Origin: Bedellia somnulentella
Taxonomy: Eukaryota; Arthropoda; Insecta; Lepidoptera; Bedelliidae
DNA: 64,000 bases
Assembly (NCBI GenBank): GCA_963576735.1
Contig: OY755180.1
Location: 16,706,678-16,770,677 of the forward strand
Reading direction: 5' to 3'
The translations under genes and the position numbers were made by a program. The notes under the pieces are model-generated. The model did no database searches. It worked only from the letters and a program-made list of their open reading frames with translations, and was not told the origin of the DNA. Shown here piece by piece: positions 32,969 through 43,890 of the stretch. The stretch's first letter is position 1, and each line of letters begins with the position of its first letter.

Positions 32969-33201
32969 AAAAACTTACACTACCCCATTTCTACCCGTGG
33001 GTGATCGTAAAAGGCGACTAAGGGTATAGGGGCTTTTGAAGTAATTTTTGGGCGATGTGGTTGGAGACCCGTCACCAACAATTATTTATTATTACCATCT
33101 TTTCCCCACTCAACTTCCAAAAGTGGCTTAGGAGTTTCTCATTCCAAAGCTCTGGCTACCCCGTTAAGGGATTTATTAGCCGTGAGTATATGTATGTATG
33201 T
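32969..33201 (+). repeat. SINE-A, slightly 5'-truncated, subfamily ii
   Basis: Perfect 12-bp duplication ACACTTTTGGAA on both sides (32957-32968, 33202-33213). Hairpin ccccgttaaggga. Confidence 0.92.
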
Positions 33202-33789
33202 ACACTTTTGGAAGTGTTATAGAGAAAAGATGAGATAGTTTTCAATAAGCAGAAACGATTCAGACAATACGCGTCTCGCTATCTATTCATAGGATGTTTA
33301 TGATTTTCAACTAAAATATGTGATCTATTTACCTCTTTCATTTAGTAACTCAGCTATTTTTGGGTTTCAGACAAGTCTAGCTATTTTAAAACTAGCGTTT
33401 AAGTTACGTAATTAGGTTATGTCTGCTTACCCATAATAATCCAAAAAAGGGTCAGCTTTAGACTTGTTTTTCTAGCATTATTATAGACGGCTAGACAAGA
33501 TTTATACAAATAGAAAAACGTACTCCTTAATCATAATATTATTAGGACAGTGTAAGTAAAGAAAGATATAAATAAATTTAATAAGGGTAACAATTCTCAC
33601 TAAACATAAATAATGCTATGCAAAACAAGTTTTGGAAATACAAGATAACAAAAATACTTTTAAACATACAATACTACTCCGAAAACGACAAATATCTCAA
33701 AAAAATATTTCTGCTGCAATAAATAATAAGGCAACTTTTCAGCTAGAACCTTTAATTTAAAGAATGAGAAAGTCACGTCAATGAATAGA

Positions 33790-34125
33790 TAACATAACAT
33801 AAACGTTCACACCGAATATCCCCGAAGGGGTTGGCAGAGGTACTAATACTTCTGAACATTACGTGACTTTGTCACCTAGTGTTAAGAGTACCCACGTTCT
33901 GCATGGACAGTGTACTCACGGAATAGGGGGCAGGCCTATCGCCGTTTTGTCGAATACACTGTCACATGACTAAGTACAACTCAGCCATGTGGGTTTCCTC
34001 ACGATGTTTTCCCTCACCGTTAACAACCATGATAAATTAACCACACATATGTCTTTAGAACCGGGATTTGAACACTAGTCGTTTGCACGATAACCGGAGT
34101 TCTACCCAATGAGCTATCACGTCGT
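33790..34125 (-). repeat. SINE-B, full length
   Basis: Tail ataacataacataaacg at left and tRNA-like head (gagctatcacg, A-box complement) at right. 9-bp duplication ATGAATAGA at 33781-33789 and 34126-34134. Confidence 0.92.
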
Positions 34126-34180
34126 ATGAATAGAATATATTATGAATAGATGAAAATAAAAACTTTGTTATTGTATAACA

Positions 34181-34235
34181 TACAATACATATACTCAAGA
34201 AATTATTTCCCATTAGTGTAGGCAGAGACTATAAG
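34181..34235 (-). repeat. RTE-like LINE 3' end fragment
   Basis: atatactcaagaaattattt and cccattagtgtaggcagaga. Confidence 0.6.
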
Positions 34236-34734
34236 GTCCTAAGGTTTTACGATCCTGTAGAATTGTAGTGTTACCTTTCTGTCTCCATATTTTCAGTACA
34301 GGAAGAGGCAAGTCATTATGATCCTTGCATGATATATTTAAAAAGCTTCTACTCAATATACTGTCAGGATGACCATTATGGATTGTCTACCGATTTAAAT
34401 TGACCACCAAATATGCGCATGATTTGATTTTCAGTCAAATTTAACCTAAACTGTTGGAATAATTCATTGTATTCTAAGAGGGTTATTTATTCGGATTTAC
34501 GTAAGATATGCAAAAACGGGTAACACATTTACAAATTTTGTTATTTGAATTTCAAGTGATAAGACGGGTGGGTATTTGATTTACCTGTGTGACTGAAATA
34601 TTCAAATTTTAATAAAATATTTATTTACGTTCAGGGTTTCCAAATAGACTTTGAGAATAGAAAAACGACTTTGAAAGAAACAAAATTATAGCGTTTTTCC
34701 GAACCAATTTAAAAAAATGTGTTTCTTAACTAAA

Positions 34735-34830
34735 TGCAAAAACGGGATCCTATTACTCAGTCTTCACTGTCTGTCTTTCTGTCACCAGTCTTTATCTAAT
34801 AAACCGTGATAGATAGAAAGGCGATAGTGT
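34735..34830 (+). repeat. fragment of the element X family
   Basis: aaaacgggatcctattactc, tgtctgtctttctgtcacca, then aaaccgtgatagatag. Related to 62245-62394. Confidence 0.6.
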
Positions 34831-35320
34831 ATAGTATTGCCGATATGATGTTTTTCAGTTGCCGAAATAGCTTTTTTAAGCGAATTAGTATCTTTGTCAC
34901 TCGTTCGGGGTTAGCAGGTGTGTGAAAGTGAAACTGATTTATAAGAGACAGATCAAGAAATAGCTTTATTCAATAGTAAGTCTACATAAATTTACTATGA
35001 AATCTACAAATCAATATTTTTCATCAAGAATATCATATGAAATATCATTCTTTTTATGAATTATAATTATTAGTAAGAGCTACATCAAAATATACTATAG
35101 TTTCCGGATGAATATAATAATTGAGTTTATATAACTCAAACCAGCAATACCGTGGCCAAATGAAGCGATGATATTACTAGTACCGGTTTTATACCTTTCC
35201 TACCGCGGACTTACTGTTACTATTTTATCAACTTGAATAAAACATTACTGCTAACGCCATCTAGCATATTACAGCTGAACCAAAAACTTTCAAACCAAAT
35301 TGTAATTTCATTTCACTTAC

Positions 35321-35470
35321 CAAAGCTGGCCATTTTATATCCTGGTTTTCACTATTTCTAGGCGCCCACACTAAAGTTCTTTCCACTAAAAACACACGAA
35401 ACGTTCGTCTAGAATAAACTGACACCCACTCACGACGCTGCCAATCAGCACCATCATATTCCACTAAAAC
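35321..35470 (-). CDS. KDM3-like histone demethylase, N-terminal exon
   Basis: Exactly 50 codons in phase 0. Acceptor TTATTGTTTCAG, donor GTAAGT. Encodes VLVEYDGADWQRREWVSVY, then FRVFLVERTLVWAPRNS and IKWPAL. In vertebrate KDM3 proteins, as I recall them, the corresponding block is VEFDG, then W..R.W..VY, then LVE..LVWAPR and QWPA, all present here in order and with the same spacing. It is the earliest KDM3 block found. The missing upstream exon should end on a codon boundary and encode the initiator plus 50-80 residues, but I could not find it in 35.5-64 kb. The ATG at the distal end of the open frame belongs to intron and is not a start. Confidence 0.93.
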
Positions 35471-36190
35471 CTGAAACAATAACAAAAATAGTGTTAGGTG
35501 GTGTGAAACAATACTAAATGCCAGTTAGCGCCATCTTTACAATGAACTTGGAACTGTGAAAAAGGTTTCATGTCATTGAATCAGCTGTTAAATGATAACA
35601 CGTTTAGCTTACAGTTTCGTCACTAGATGGCAGTAAACGAAAAATATATGAGATATTAGGTAAAGGTTAACAACCGTAAATACATCGTATTTAATTTTAT
35701 TTCATGTAAATTAATGTAATGAAAACTTTAAATGTAATAAAGTATACTATATACTTAGTTCACTGAGTAAATATATGTGATTAAACGAAACAACGATGTA
35801 AGATAAGGTTTACTTTAGTTTACTCTGTTGTTTACACACCCAACATTGTTTAAGCGTAATTTTTCTCATTCCCATAGTTTTATCAAACACGCACCAAACT
35901 TAAAAGAATATCGTTTAATAGTTCATTGTTTGAAAACAATTACATATTTTATAACTTCTGCCGTTGCATTTAACAGTGTCAAAGATAAAATAACATAAAT
36001 GAATCAAATATCATTTGTACACCTTGGAATCTGTCTTATTGGAAAAGAGGCATAGGTGGTTTAGAACACGGGTCCTTGCTTAAACCTGAAATGATGTTTC
36101 AACTACCGACTTTTCACCTTAATAGAGCATGCCGTCCTTTTCGGTATTTTTGTAGATAAAATATCATAGTGTTCTATGAATTACTATCAT
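35471..36190. other. unassigned DNA upstream of the KDM3 exon
   Basis: AT-rich, unique in the window. Presumably KDM3 intron 1 or 5' flank. Confidence 0.4.
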
Positions 36191-36297
36191 TAACGGCACT
36201 TTATTTCAACCATCTTGTCCCCTATCAACTTCCAAATATGGCTGAGGAGTTTCTAGCTCTGAAGCCGTGAGAGTAAAATGTATGTCGTATGTATGTA
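36191..36297 (+). repeat. SINE-A, 5'-truncated, subfamily iii
   Basis: ctttatttcaaccatcttgt to gccgtgagag, with the terminal hairpin deleted and a short tail of TATG. Confidence 0.75.
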
Positions 36298-37080
36298 CTT
36301 TAAAATCAATGTACGTTATCTACCAGACAGAACACTATTGGTGTTGGTGGCGAAATAAGTAGTATTTATTATAACAGTATTTATCACAGCTCATGATGAA
36401 GGGAATGAGCCTAACCCTACCCTGGACACAGCGTAATTGTATCTAGGTATTCCTGTCCTGACTAATTGTAGCGGCATAGTGACGGTATTGTCATCAAATT
36501 AAACATTTTGACGTTCATATAATGTAAATATATGTTTACCTTTATTTTGAAAAATAAACTATTGTTATTTTAAACAGTGAAAACCACACCTTGACGGTTG
36601 GTATGATCTTACATTGTAATGATTTCTAAAACACATACAAAAATCAGTGAATAACACCTTGCATTGTATTGCTATGCTAGTCAGAGAATTCAAGTAGGAA
36701 CTGGCATCAATGCAATACACACAAACATCAGCGTTCTATTTCATGACCCTCTAACGTAATGAATGACGTAATTAGATAATCGAACTTAAAAAAACAAGAA
36801 TGTTTTGAAAGTCGCACCAAAATAATCGAAGTAGAAGCAACGTTCCCACTAGGCGCTCGCTCGTCCAGAATGGGGTCAATGACCCGGGCGGTGGATTCGG
36901 CGATTTATCGTATCGAGTGGAGTTGAAGGCATCTCCGTAGTGAAAGGAGATTCCACATTATGTATTTACGATGTTATAGTATTTTTTGGTATTTCTTGCA
37001 GGTTTTTTCTGCCGAGTTACAAAATATACTTTGTTTTTATTTATATAATTATGAATTAATCACAGATCGCCAGAACTTAA
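36298..37080. other. unassigned DNA with a GC-richer patch
   Basis: 36840-36935 is GC-rich with a roughly 50-codon minus-strand open frame lacking Met, splice sites or recognisable motifs. Confidence 0.35.
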
Positions 37081-37260
37081 AAAAATAGGTAAAAAAAACT
37101 TTTTAAGTTAAACGGTTTTATTATTAACATACAGAGCAATGATTAAGATAAATGTACTAAAAACCTAAAAATAATAATAAAATAGATACAGTCGTGGGAA
37201 TTATATACATATACATAGACTAGACTAAAATAAAACCGTGGGGCACGTCAATTGTCTACA
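37081..37260 (+). repeat. 180-bp inverted repeat, left arm
   Basis: Runs from aaaaataggtaaaaaaaact to acgtcaattgtctaca. Complement of 37656-37835 with a single mismatch seen (catagactagac against cataggctagac). Confidence 0.95.
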
Positions 37261-37655
37261 ATCGTTGATTAAAATGTTTGTTTTGTAATGTTACACTATA
37301 ATTGGGCAGTTGTTCAACCGACAACGACGGACATGTGATAAATAGGGCAGACTGTGGAAACAAGCTAGCAAGCTCGATTATAAGCGAGTTTTAGGGTTTC
37401 ATAGTGTTGAGCGAGTTGTACTTTTATCATATGTTTTGTCGATTAAAGACAAACTGCGAGCAGTGAACCGATTCATCGCCAGCCAGCAGTGTAAATTTCC
37501 AACGAGAAACTAGTTGAAACATCTCTTTTATTTACATGGAGTGTATGGCTATTGAAATTTCCATGAGCAAGAAAATAGTAAGTAATTTCCTCACCATCTG
37601 CGGGCCAACTGTGACGAATTAAACGTTTCTTCTATCGCACATTAAGTTGATAATT
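37261..37655. other. 395-bp spacer between the inverted arms
   Basis: No long open frame. Contains gcgagttgtacttttatcat and a GCCAGCCAGCAG patch. Not similar to other sequence in the window. Confidence 0.6.
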
Positions 37656-37835
37656 TGTAGACAATTGACGTGCCCCACGGTTTTATTTTAGTCTAGCCTA
37701 TGTATATGTATATAATTCCCACGACTGTATCTATTTTATTATTATTTTTAGGTTTTTAGTACATTTATCTTAATCATTGCTCTGTATGTTAATAATAAAA
37801 CCGTTTAACTTAAAAAGTTTTTTTTACCTATTTTT
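37656..37835 (-). repeat. 180-bp inverted repeat, right arm
   Basis: tgtagacaattgacgtgccc to ttttacctattttt. Ends 12 bp from the stop codon of the helicase frame. The near-identity of the arms means the duplication is recent or kept similar by conversion. Confidence 0.95.
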
Positions 37836-37847
37836 ATTTTCTAGTTT

Positions 37848-38755
37848 TTAGTTTTTATTTCGCATTCTGTTTAATTCATATAGTGCTTCATTATTGCAAG
37901 GTGTCTTGCCCGTTAGTTTATTGCAGTCCAACTCCTCTATACGTAATCCCTGCAAAGATCTGACTCTACTAAGAGCCACGTAGGCTTGACCTTCTTCAAA
38001 CAGTTTCGCACCTAAGTATACGACTGCGTAATCCACAGTGCTGCCCTGCATTTTATGTATTGTAGAAGCCCATGATAGTATTAAAGGCAACATTCTTCTT
38101 TCAGCTGTCCCGTAATTGTACTTAGCTGGAAACTGCATGGCTTTCGGGTGTATAAGATGTACTCCGTCTCTTGCGAAATCAATTCGGACGGCAGGCATAC
38201 ATTTGAGTTCGACGAAATTGAGGCCAAATAATTTCGTTGATGTATCCTATAGCGCCATTTACTAATCCCTTTGAAACGTCAATATTGGACCGTAGCATGA
38301 CTTTTGCCACCACAAATATTTCCAGTTCCGCTGGTAAACCCCCAGTTTTGTTAATATCAGCTGGTATTATAGTAGCTATATCCACATTGTCTGCTTTTCG
38401 TGTGGTGTGTACTAGCTGATCCTGCGCTTTTATTTTGTAAATGTGAGCACCATTATTTCTGTACAAATTCAATACAGCAGAGTTGTGGTCGTTAACTTGT
38501 TGATTTGTGGGGTATACCCTTAATGCTTTGTCTATTGTAAATTCATCACTCGTGTCTTGAAGAAGTCTTCCCATTAAAATACTAAAATGTTGGGTTGTTA
38601 GCTCACCGACTCTCAAAGCATGCAAAATATTAAAAAGAGTTTGGTCAGCTTGCTGACGCATATTTTCAGTTAATTCACACAGCGTGAATAAACGCCAGAT
38701 ATGTACAAGGCTATATACAACAAGATGCGCCTGAGTCTTGAGGGGAAAACGCTAA
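37848..38755 (-). pseudogene. Pif1-type helicase C-terminal part (Helitron-like), frameshifted
   Basis: Read on the minus strand the frame opens after a TAG at about 38756 with FPLKTQAHLVVYSLVHIWRL, continues FTLCELTENMRQQ, and runs through a long superfamily 1 helicase C-terminal half to [10 protein letters not shown]. Near 38180-38210 the frame shifts. The next frame holds the UvrD_C_2-like end, with [19 protein letters not shown] (motif V region) and [16 protein letters not shown] (motif VI). Walker A and B of the N-terminal half are missing. ENMRQ and the ALSRVRS block are typical of Pif1 helicases carried by Helitrons. The break and truncation make it non-functional. It adjoins the 180-bp inverted repeat downstream and tandem repeats upstream. 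Confidence 0.85.
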
Positions 38756-38885
38756 CGACATATCATTTTTATCCACCCTAATGCCATACAGTTCTCGGCG
38801 CGTTTTAACCTTTCACCTTAACTTGGGTGGTGTACCGCTAACGACGTATAATTTTTAGCCACCCTAACGCCACACAGTCCTCAAC
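38750..38885. repeat. two-copy tandem repeat, period about 86 bp
   Basis: The block cgctaacgac...ccaccctaa.gcca.acag at 38750-38792 recurs at 38836-38878. It starts exactly where the helicase frame ends. Confidence 0.75.
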
Positions 38886-38993
38886 ACGATACAAAATCCA
38901 CAAGTCAAGAGACTTGGGTGGTGGATTCAGGCTGGATTAATCAGATACCTAAATAAATTACAGATTCAATTTCTAAATTTAAATATTATTATA

Positions 38994-39425
38994 TGCCATT
39001 TAGTGGCTGCGCCCATCTAAAATATTGATTTGGTATAGTGCACTGTATGGCGACCATCTTAGATTTTAATTTTGCATAGTAAATTGTATTCTACTTGTTG
39101 AGACCTTTCATTTGATACCCATGTTGATGGGATTGATATAAAACCTAAGTTATCCGCCATTTTGTAGAGCCCGCCATCTTGGATTTTAATTTTTTATAGT
39201 ACATTGTATTCTACTGGTTGAGCACATTCATTTGATACCCATATTGATGGGATTGATAAAAACTACGTTATCCGCCATTTTGTGGAGGCCGCCATCTTGG
39301 ATTTCATTTTTTTTATAGTATATTGTATTCTTCTTGTTGAGCCCTTTCATTTGATACCCATATTGATGGCATAAATAAAACCTAAATTATCCGCCATTTT
39401 GTAGCGGCGGCCATCTTGAATTTAT
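38994..39425. repeat. tandem array, 118-119 bp unit, about 3.5 copies
   Basis: Each unit has ccgccattttgt, gccgccatcttgga, a short AT run, tagtacattgtattct, and catttgatacccatattgat. Units begin near 39154, 39272 and 39391. The first is longer and diverged. Likely a subterminal array of the helicase-bearing element. Confidence 0.85.
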
Positions 39426-39600
39426 AATGATAATGAATAAATATTATTGTATTGTCACCAAAATCCAAAGTGTATACAAAATTTCAGATTAATCGGTTGA
39501 TAGGAAGGAGGTGAAATTTGCATTACTAAATTTGACCCAAGAATAAAAAACCAAACGGGGTGAGCTAAATAAAACCGTTTAAAAAAATTGAAGTTTCTTC
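39426..39600. other. possible far end of the helicase element
   Basis: Contains ATAAAACCGTTTAA at about 39573, a 14-mer also present in both 180-bp arms. This may mark the element's other end. Confidence 0.35.
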
Positions 39601-39814
39601 GCAACTTATGGAAGTCCAGAAGAAGACGATAAAATGAGGATGATTGGTGAAGGGTTTTTCAATCATACCAGCCTAAATTTTCTTAAGAAATACGATAACC
39701 CTTGAATGCCTCAAACGGACAGACAATAGTTTGTTCTAACTCAATGATATGTTTAATACTAAATAATACACATATGAATAACATCCAAAACTGAGAAACA
39801 ATAATTTATCACAT

Positions 39815-39903
39815 CACATAAATTTTGCTCTCCGCGGAGATCGAACCCGCAACCTCCGGACCAAGAAGCTAGTCGTCTATCCACTCGGCCACGGACGTCG
39901 TCT
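39815..39903 (-). repeat. SINE-C, tRNA-like head
   Basis: Minus strand: A box GTGGCCGAGTGGAT, variable region, B box GGGTTCGATCTCC, pairing cgcggagagc. It closely resembles a class II tRNA but merges into the SINE-C body (tttatgtgatgtgataaa). Confidence 0.75.
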
Positions 39904-39983
39904 TTGTATATAGGTTATGTATACTTCTTCCACGCCTTCGAAGATTTCCTTAATTTGCAACATGCAATTATGTAACATTGTAA

Positions 39984-40085
39984 GCTAGAAAGGTTTGTCA
40001 GGATCGTGCGAAGTGGCGATCAATAGTCTCTGCCTACCCCAATGGGAACTAATGGCGCGAGTATATGTATGTATGTATGTATGCA
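39984..40085 (+). repeat. RTE-like LINE 3' end
   Basis: aggtttgtcaggatcgtgcg, hairpin ctaccccaatgggaacta, gcgcgagtatatg and five ATGT units. Confidence 0.85.
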
Positions 40086-40262
40086 ATTATGTAATATTCT
40101 TTATATAAAGTAGAATATAGTGTGCAAGAATGCGAGTCGCATAGCTATTGTTGTATAGCTCCGTGTTATTGAACGATATCCGTATAATAGCGGATGGTGA
40201 TACTGACTGATTCTTATCCTCTGGCTAGTCTAGCTGTCAAGGTCACATTCATTACATTAAAT

Positions 40263-40362
40263 ACATGTCACATGACTAAGTATAACTCAGCCATGTGGAT
40301 TTCCTCACGCGTTTACACTCATGGTTAGGAATATTGATATGTAAACCACACAAACGAATTGC
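40263..40362 (-). repeat. SINE-B body fragment
   Basis: gtcacatgactaagtataac to gtaaaccacacaaacgaat. Confidence 0.7.
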
Positions 40363-40400
40363 CTTAATTTAATTAATTGAATTAGTACCAGCTTAGAATG

Positions 40401-40648
40401 CCGTGTAGTGTCGGCTTAGAATAGCACTACCCCATTTCTACGCGTGGGTGATCGTAAGAGGCGATTAAGGGTATAGGGGCTTTTTAAGTGATTTTTGGAC
40501 GATGTGGTTGGAGACCCATCACCAAAAACGTTTATTATTATCATCTTTTCCCCAATCAACTTCCAAAAGTGTCTGAGGAATTTCTCATTCCAAAGCTCTG
40601 GCTACCCCGTTAAGGGATTTATAGCCGTGAGTATATGTATGTATGTAT
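40401..40648 (+). repeat. SINE-A, full length, subfamily ii, nested
   Basis: Inserted into an older SINE-A. Perfect 16-bp duplication GTACCAGCTTAGAATG at 40385-40400 and 40649-40664. Confidence 0.95.
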
Positions 40649-40865
40649 GTACCAGCTTAGAATGTCACTTTTCAACCCAAGGGTGTCGTAAGATGAAACT
40701 AAGGGTATGGGACTTTTTGAAGTGGTGTTTGGGCGAAGTGGTTGGAAAACCATCACTAACTATACTTTACTTCTACAATCTTGTCCCCTATCAACTTCAA
40801 AATGTGGCTAAGAAGTTTCTAGCTCTAAAGCTCTGGCTACCTCTTTTTGGGATTTATGGCCGTGA
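40649..40865 (+). repeat. SINE-A, older host copy, subfamily iii
   Basis: Begins with the right target duplication, which is itself SINE-A head (cagcttagaatgtcact), and runs to ggccgtgat. A 146-codon frame through both SINEs is spurious. Confidence 0.88.
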
Positions 40866-40871
40866 TGATAC

Positions 40872-40995
40872 CATAAAGGTTGACTGGAAGAAATCGCCTT
40901 TGTGTACTAAGTTTAAATGTTCTGTACTTTTGTAAAAACATTATGTTTATTCTGTATGCAATAAAGTGTTCAAATAAATAAATAAATAAATAAAT
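40872..40995 (+). repeat. 3' end of a non-LTR element with (AAAT)n tail
   Basis: gactggaagaaatcgccttt, then atgcaataaagtg and five AAAT units. Confidence 0.65.
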
Positions 40996-41000
40996 GTATG

Positions 41001-41128
41001 TACATACATATACTCACGCCATTACTTCCCATTGGCCTAGCAGAGACAATCGATCGCCACTTTGTACGATCCTTGCAAATCCCTCTAGCTTCGTTCGTAC
41101 ATCCATTCACCTTTTCATGCATGCTCTT
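41001..41128 (-). repeat. RTE-like LINE 3' end
   Basis: tactcacgccattacttccc to catgcatgctcttttgtc. Confidence 0.8.
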
Positions 41129-41586
41129 TTGTCTTTTTATGTTTCCATAAATAAAATAACTTTTGAAATCAGTTGAGTGGTTTCGGAGCCTATTCGTTAC
41201 AGATGAACATTCACAATCATATTTCCTCTTCATAATAAGTATAGATACTGTGTCTTTCTTCAAAGTATACAATATACAGCGCCTCTGTATCCCCGTAATG
41301 AAATTATCACGAAGCAGTGTTGCCAGCGTCCTGAGGGATCCATTTTGCCCCAGACTAGTTACTTCACCCGCGCTCCATTCTCTAGACGTTCATATTTCTT
41401 ATTTTACACAGCTTTCGCGTTGTTTATTTTATAACGAGGCGGTATTAAAACTGAACATTACATTTTTAATATGTATTTAGAAAGAGGAAAGATTTATTTG
41501 TAACATGCCTTTTTTACTATGTAATTATAAGAATGAGGAAAGATTTTTTTGTTTGTTTGTTTGTCTCTAATAAATATACCCCGTAA

Positions 41587-41775
41587 ACATACATACATAC
41601 ATATACTCACGCCGTTAATTACCATTGGGGTAGGCAGAGACTATCGATCGCCACTTCGTACGATCCTGGCTAACCTCTCTTGCTTCGTCTACATCCATCA
41701 GTCTTTTCATACATGCTCTTTTATTCTTCATACTTCGGACGCCTGCCTTTTTGAGCACACTTTCAATTTCAATTT
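41587..41775 (-). repeat. RTE-like LINE 3' end
   Basis: (ATAC)4 tail, cgccgttaattaccattggg, coding block to ttgagcacactttcaattt. Confidence 0.85.
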
Positions 41776-42540
41776 CAAGTTTTCCCGTAAACATATCATC
41801 GATTTATAAAATTTACTTATCAATATTAATACAAATTGAAATTGATAACCTTCAGAAGAAACATAGGTCATGATGACATAAATATATACCATAGCTCTTA
41901 ATTTCAATCAAGACCGACCGACCATAAAGTATATTGTATTGTATACTCTTTGGACATCTAGCAGAAAAAAATTAAGAATAAAAAAAAAACAGTTTTTGTG
42001 ATTTTAGCGTTCTTAATATTTTATGTTCCGAAGTCCAAAATAATGTCGGAGGCACAGACCAAACCCCTTGGTTTTTAGAACTCTCATTCTTGTCGTGAAT
42101 TATCAATAGCTTTTCAGCACTGATAAGCCAGCCAATCAAATAATTGTTGCTCTACTACGAAATAACACTCATTGTATGATATGAGTTCTTTGACCGAGTA
42201 TACGTCTTAGCAGCAATTAAATTGCGTAATTTATAATTTCAAAACATTTGTTCAAATGCGTGATTCTTTGTTTGGTATTCAATACATGCAGAAACAATGA
42301 GCGTAATGTCACAAATGAATTTAACAACCTATTAACGTATCGTAAAATTATATATATATTATTTCTCTAAGCCTCTTTCTTGCCCGGAAGCCTGTGACGC
42401 GATGAGTTAAGCTAGAAATTTGGTTCAGGTATCGTTTTGTACAGTTCGCGGCCGTGGTGTACACAATTCAGACATATGATGTAACTGGATTAAGTTAATT
42501 GTTACAGAATTTCAAAGTTTCGGTTTTGGCCCATAGACTT
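41776..42540. other. unassigned AT-rich DNA
   Basis: No exon or repeat seen. 42415-42470 is CpG-richer (gttcgcggccgtggtgtac). Confidence 0.4.
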
Positions 42541-42599
42541 TGCTTGAGTGTCATAAGCGCGCGCAAACTTTAGTCGATCAGAGATGCGCTGTAATTGGT

Positions 42600-42733
42600 C
42601 GGATTTTTTTCAAACCGGCCAATAAGAAAAATTCACTAGAAATTCAAAAGAGCTGCGCTGTGATTGGTCGGAAAATTTCAAAATAAACTCATTTTATTGG
42701 ACGCGACGTAGTCGCGCCAGGGTTACCCACTAG
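42600..42733 (+). mobile_element. Helitron 3' end
   Basis: A perfect hairpin CGCGAC-GTA-GTCGCG (42702-42716) lies 13 bases before a terminal CTAG (42730-42733) followed by T: the Helitron 3' arrangement. Two copies of attggtcgg precede it. The 5' TC end could not be fixed. Confidence 0.7.
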
Positions 42734-43133
42734 TATAAATAAATTATATTCTGATTTGGACTCTTAAATCATTAACACATAAATAGTTACTTATTATTAA
42801 AATTAAACATGTATTTGTTGTGTATGTAGGACTGGCAGTACATACTTGAAGGTTTAGTTTGATGACATTAGTTTTGGAATTTGCGTACAGATTAAAATTT
42901 ACTTTAAGAGTGCTAACATTTGGTATATCATGGATTGAGTCAAGATTCCTTAGTTATTCTGATTTTAAATCACACTTAAATCTGTAGAACGCAAACGCTG
43001 ACATAATGATTAAAAAAATGAATTAATATTGAAGTGCAATTGTTATTATAACATTATCGATGCAAATTTGAGTTCGAAGGTCAGAATTAAAATCGGGCGC
43101 ACCTTTTTATTTTAGAAGAACTCAAACTCACTC

Positions 43134-43358
43134 AAACGTTCACGCCATATATCCCTGTAGGGGTTGGCAGAGGTACAAATACTTCTGAACATCACATGAT
43201 ATTGTCACCTGGTCTTCAGAGTTCAGAATACCCACGTCTTGCTTGGACAGTTTACTCACGTGATAGGGGCAGGCCTATCGACGTTTTTTTCGAATACACT
43301 GTCACATGACTAAGTACAACTCAGCCATGTGGGTTTCCTCACGATGTTTTCCGTCACT
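43134..43358 (-). repeat. SINE-B, lacking the tRNA head
   Basis: aaacgttcacgccatatatc, hairpin with loop change (ccctgtagggg), body to gtgggtttcctcacgatg. Confidence 0.88.
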
Positions 43359-43634
43359 TATTTTAGAAAACTCGTTCCATAGTGACTATAAAGGCACTAA
43401 AATGATAATAATCATAGCTCTACTAATAAAACTAAGACCGCGGCGTGTGAAAAAGAGTATTTATGAAACAAAATGGCGCGCGACCTTGCTGCCACTGACC
43501 GACCTTCGTGTCCATATTCAATGAGTTCGTCGAGGTTACGCGACTTAGCATCACAAAACAATACATCTACTCATCTGAACTGACTTATCAGTCCATTTCA
43601 CTTCTTTCCAACATAAATATTGTCACTTGGAATG

Positions 43635-43808
43635 AGAGCTTGGGAATTAGAAATTCAAATAAAGGTTCTTGGTGATGGGTTCAACCACATCGCCCAAAAA
43701 TCCCTTCAAAGCCCCAATACCGTTAGTACAATATATATCATTACCGCCTCTTACGTACACCCACCGGAAGAAATGAGGTAGCGCTATACTAAGCCGACAA
43801 TACATTGC
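43635..43808 (-). repeat. SINE-A, tail-truncated, with an 18-bp insertion
   Basis: An insertion acaatatatatcattacc interrupts the conserved box gttag|cgcctcttacg. Confidence 0.8.
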
Positions 43809-43890
43809 TTCAGCTTTTTCAAGATAACCTTTCATATCCTCAATTTGACGACCTCCATGGATTTTTTCTGACATAAACATGCACATATAG

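Larger units (their letters stand above)
30444..35320 (-). other. KDM3 intron (4.9 kb)
   Basis: Between phase-0 exons. Filled with SINE-B, RTE ends, one M1 MITE and one SINE-A. Unique AT-rich DNA from 34240 to 35320 apart from one repeat fragment. Confidence 0.8.

Noticed and set aside
36840..36990. GC-rich minus-strand frame as KDM3 first exon
   Set aside because: No Met start, no donor in the right phase, and no resemblance to the KDM3 N-terminus.
38994..39425. tandem units resembling a CRISPR array
   Set aside because: The repeats are 118-119 bp head-to-tail with no unique spacers, in a eukaryotic genome.
39815..39903. possible tRNA-Ser/Leu gene (minus strand)
   Set aside because: A and B boxes are good, but there is no paired acceptor stem, and the sequence continues into the SINE-C body also seen at 13699-13860. 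It is a SINE head.
40495..40935. 146-codon plus-strand open frame
   Set aside because: It runs across two SINE-A copies and a LINE 3'UTR. The repeats explain the whole sequence and no protein motif is present.
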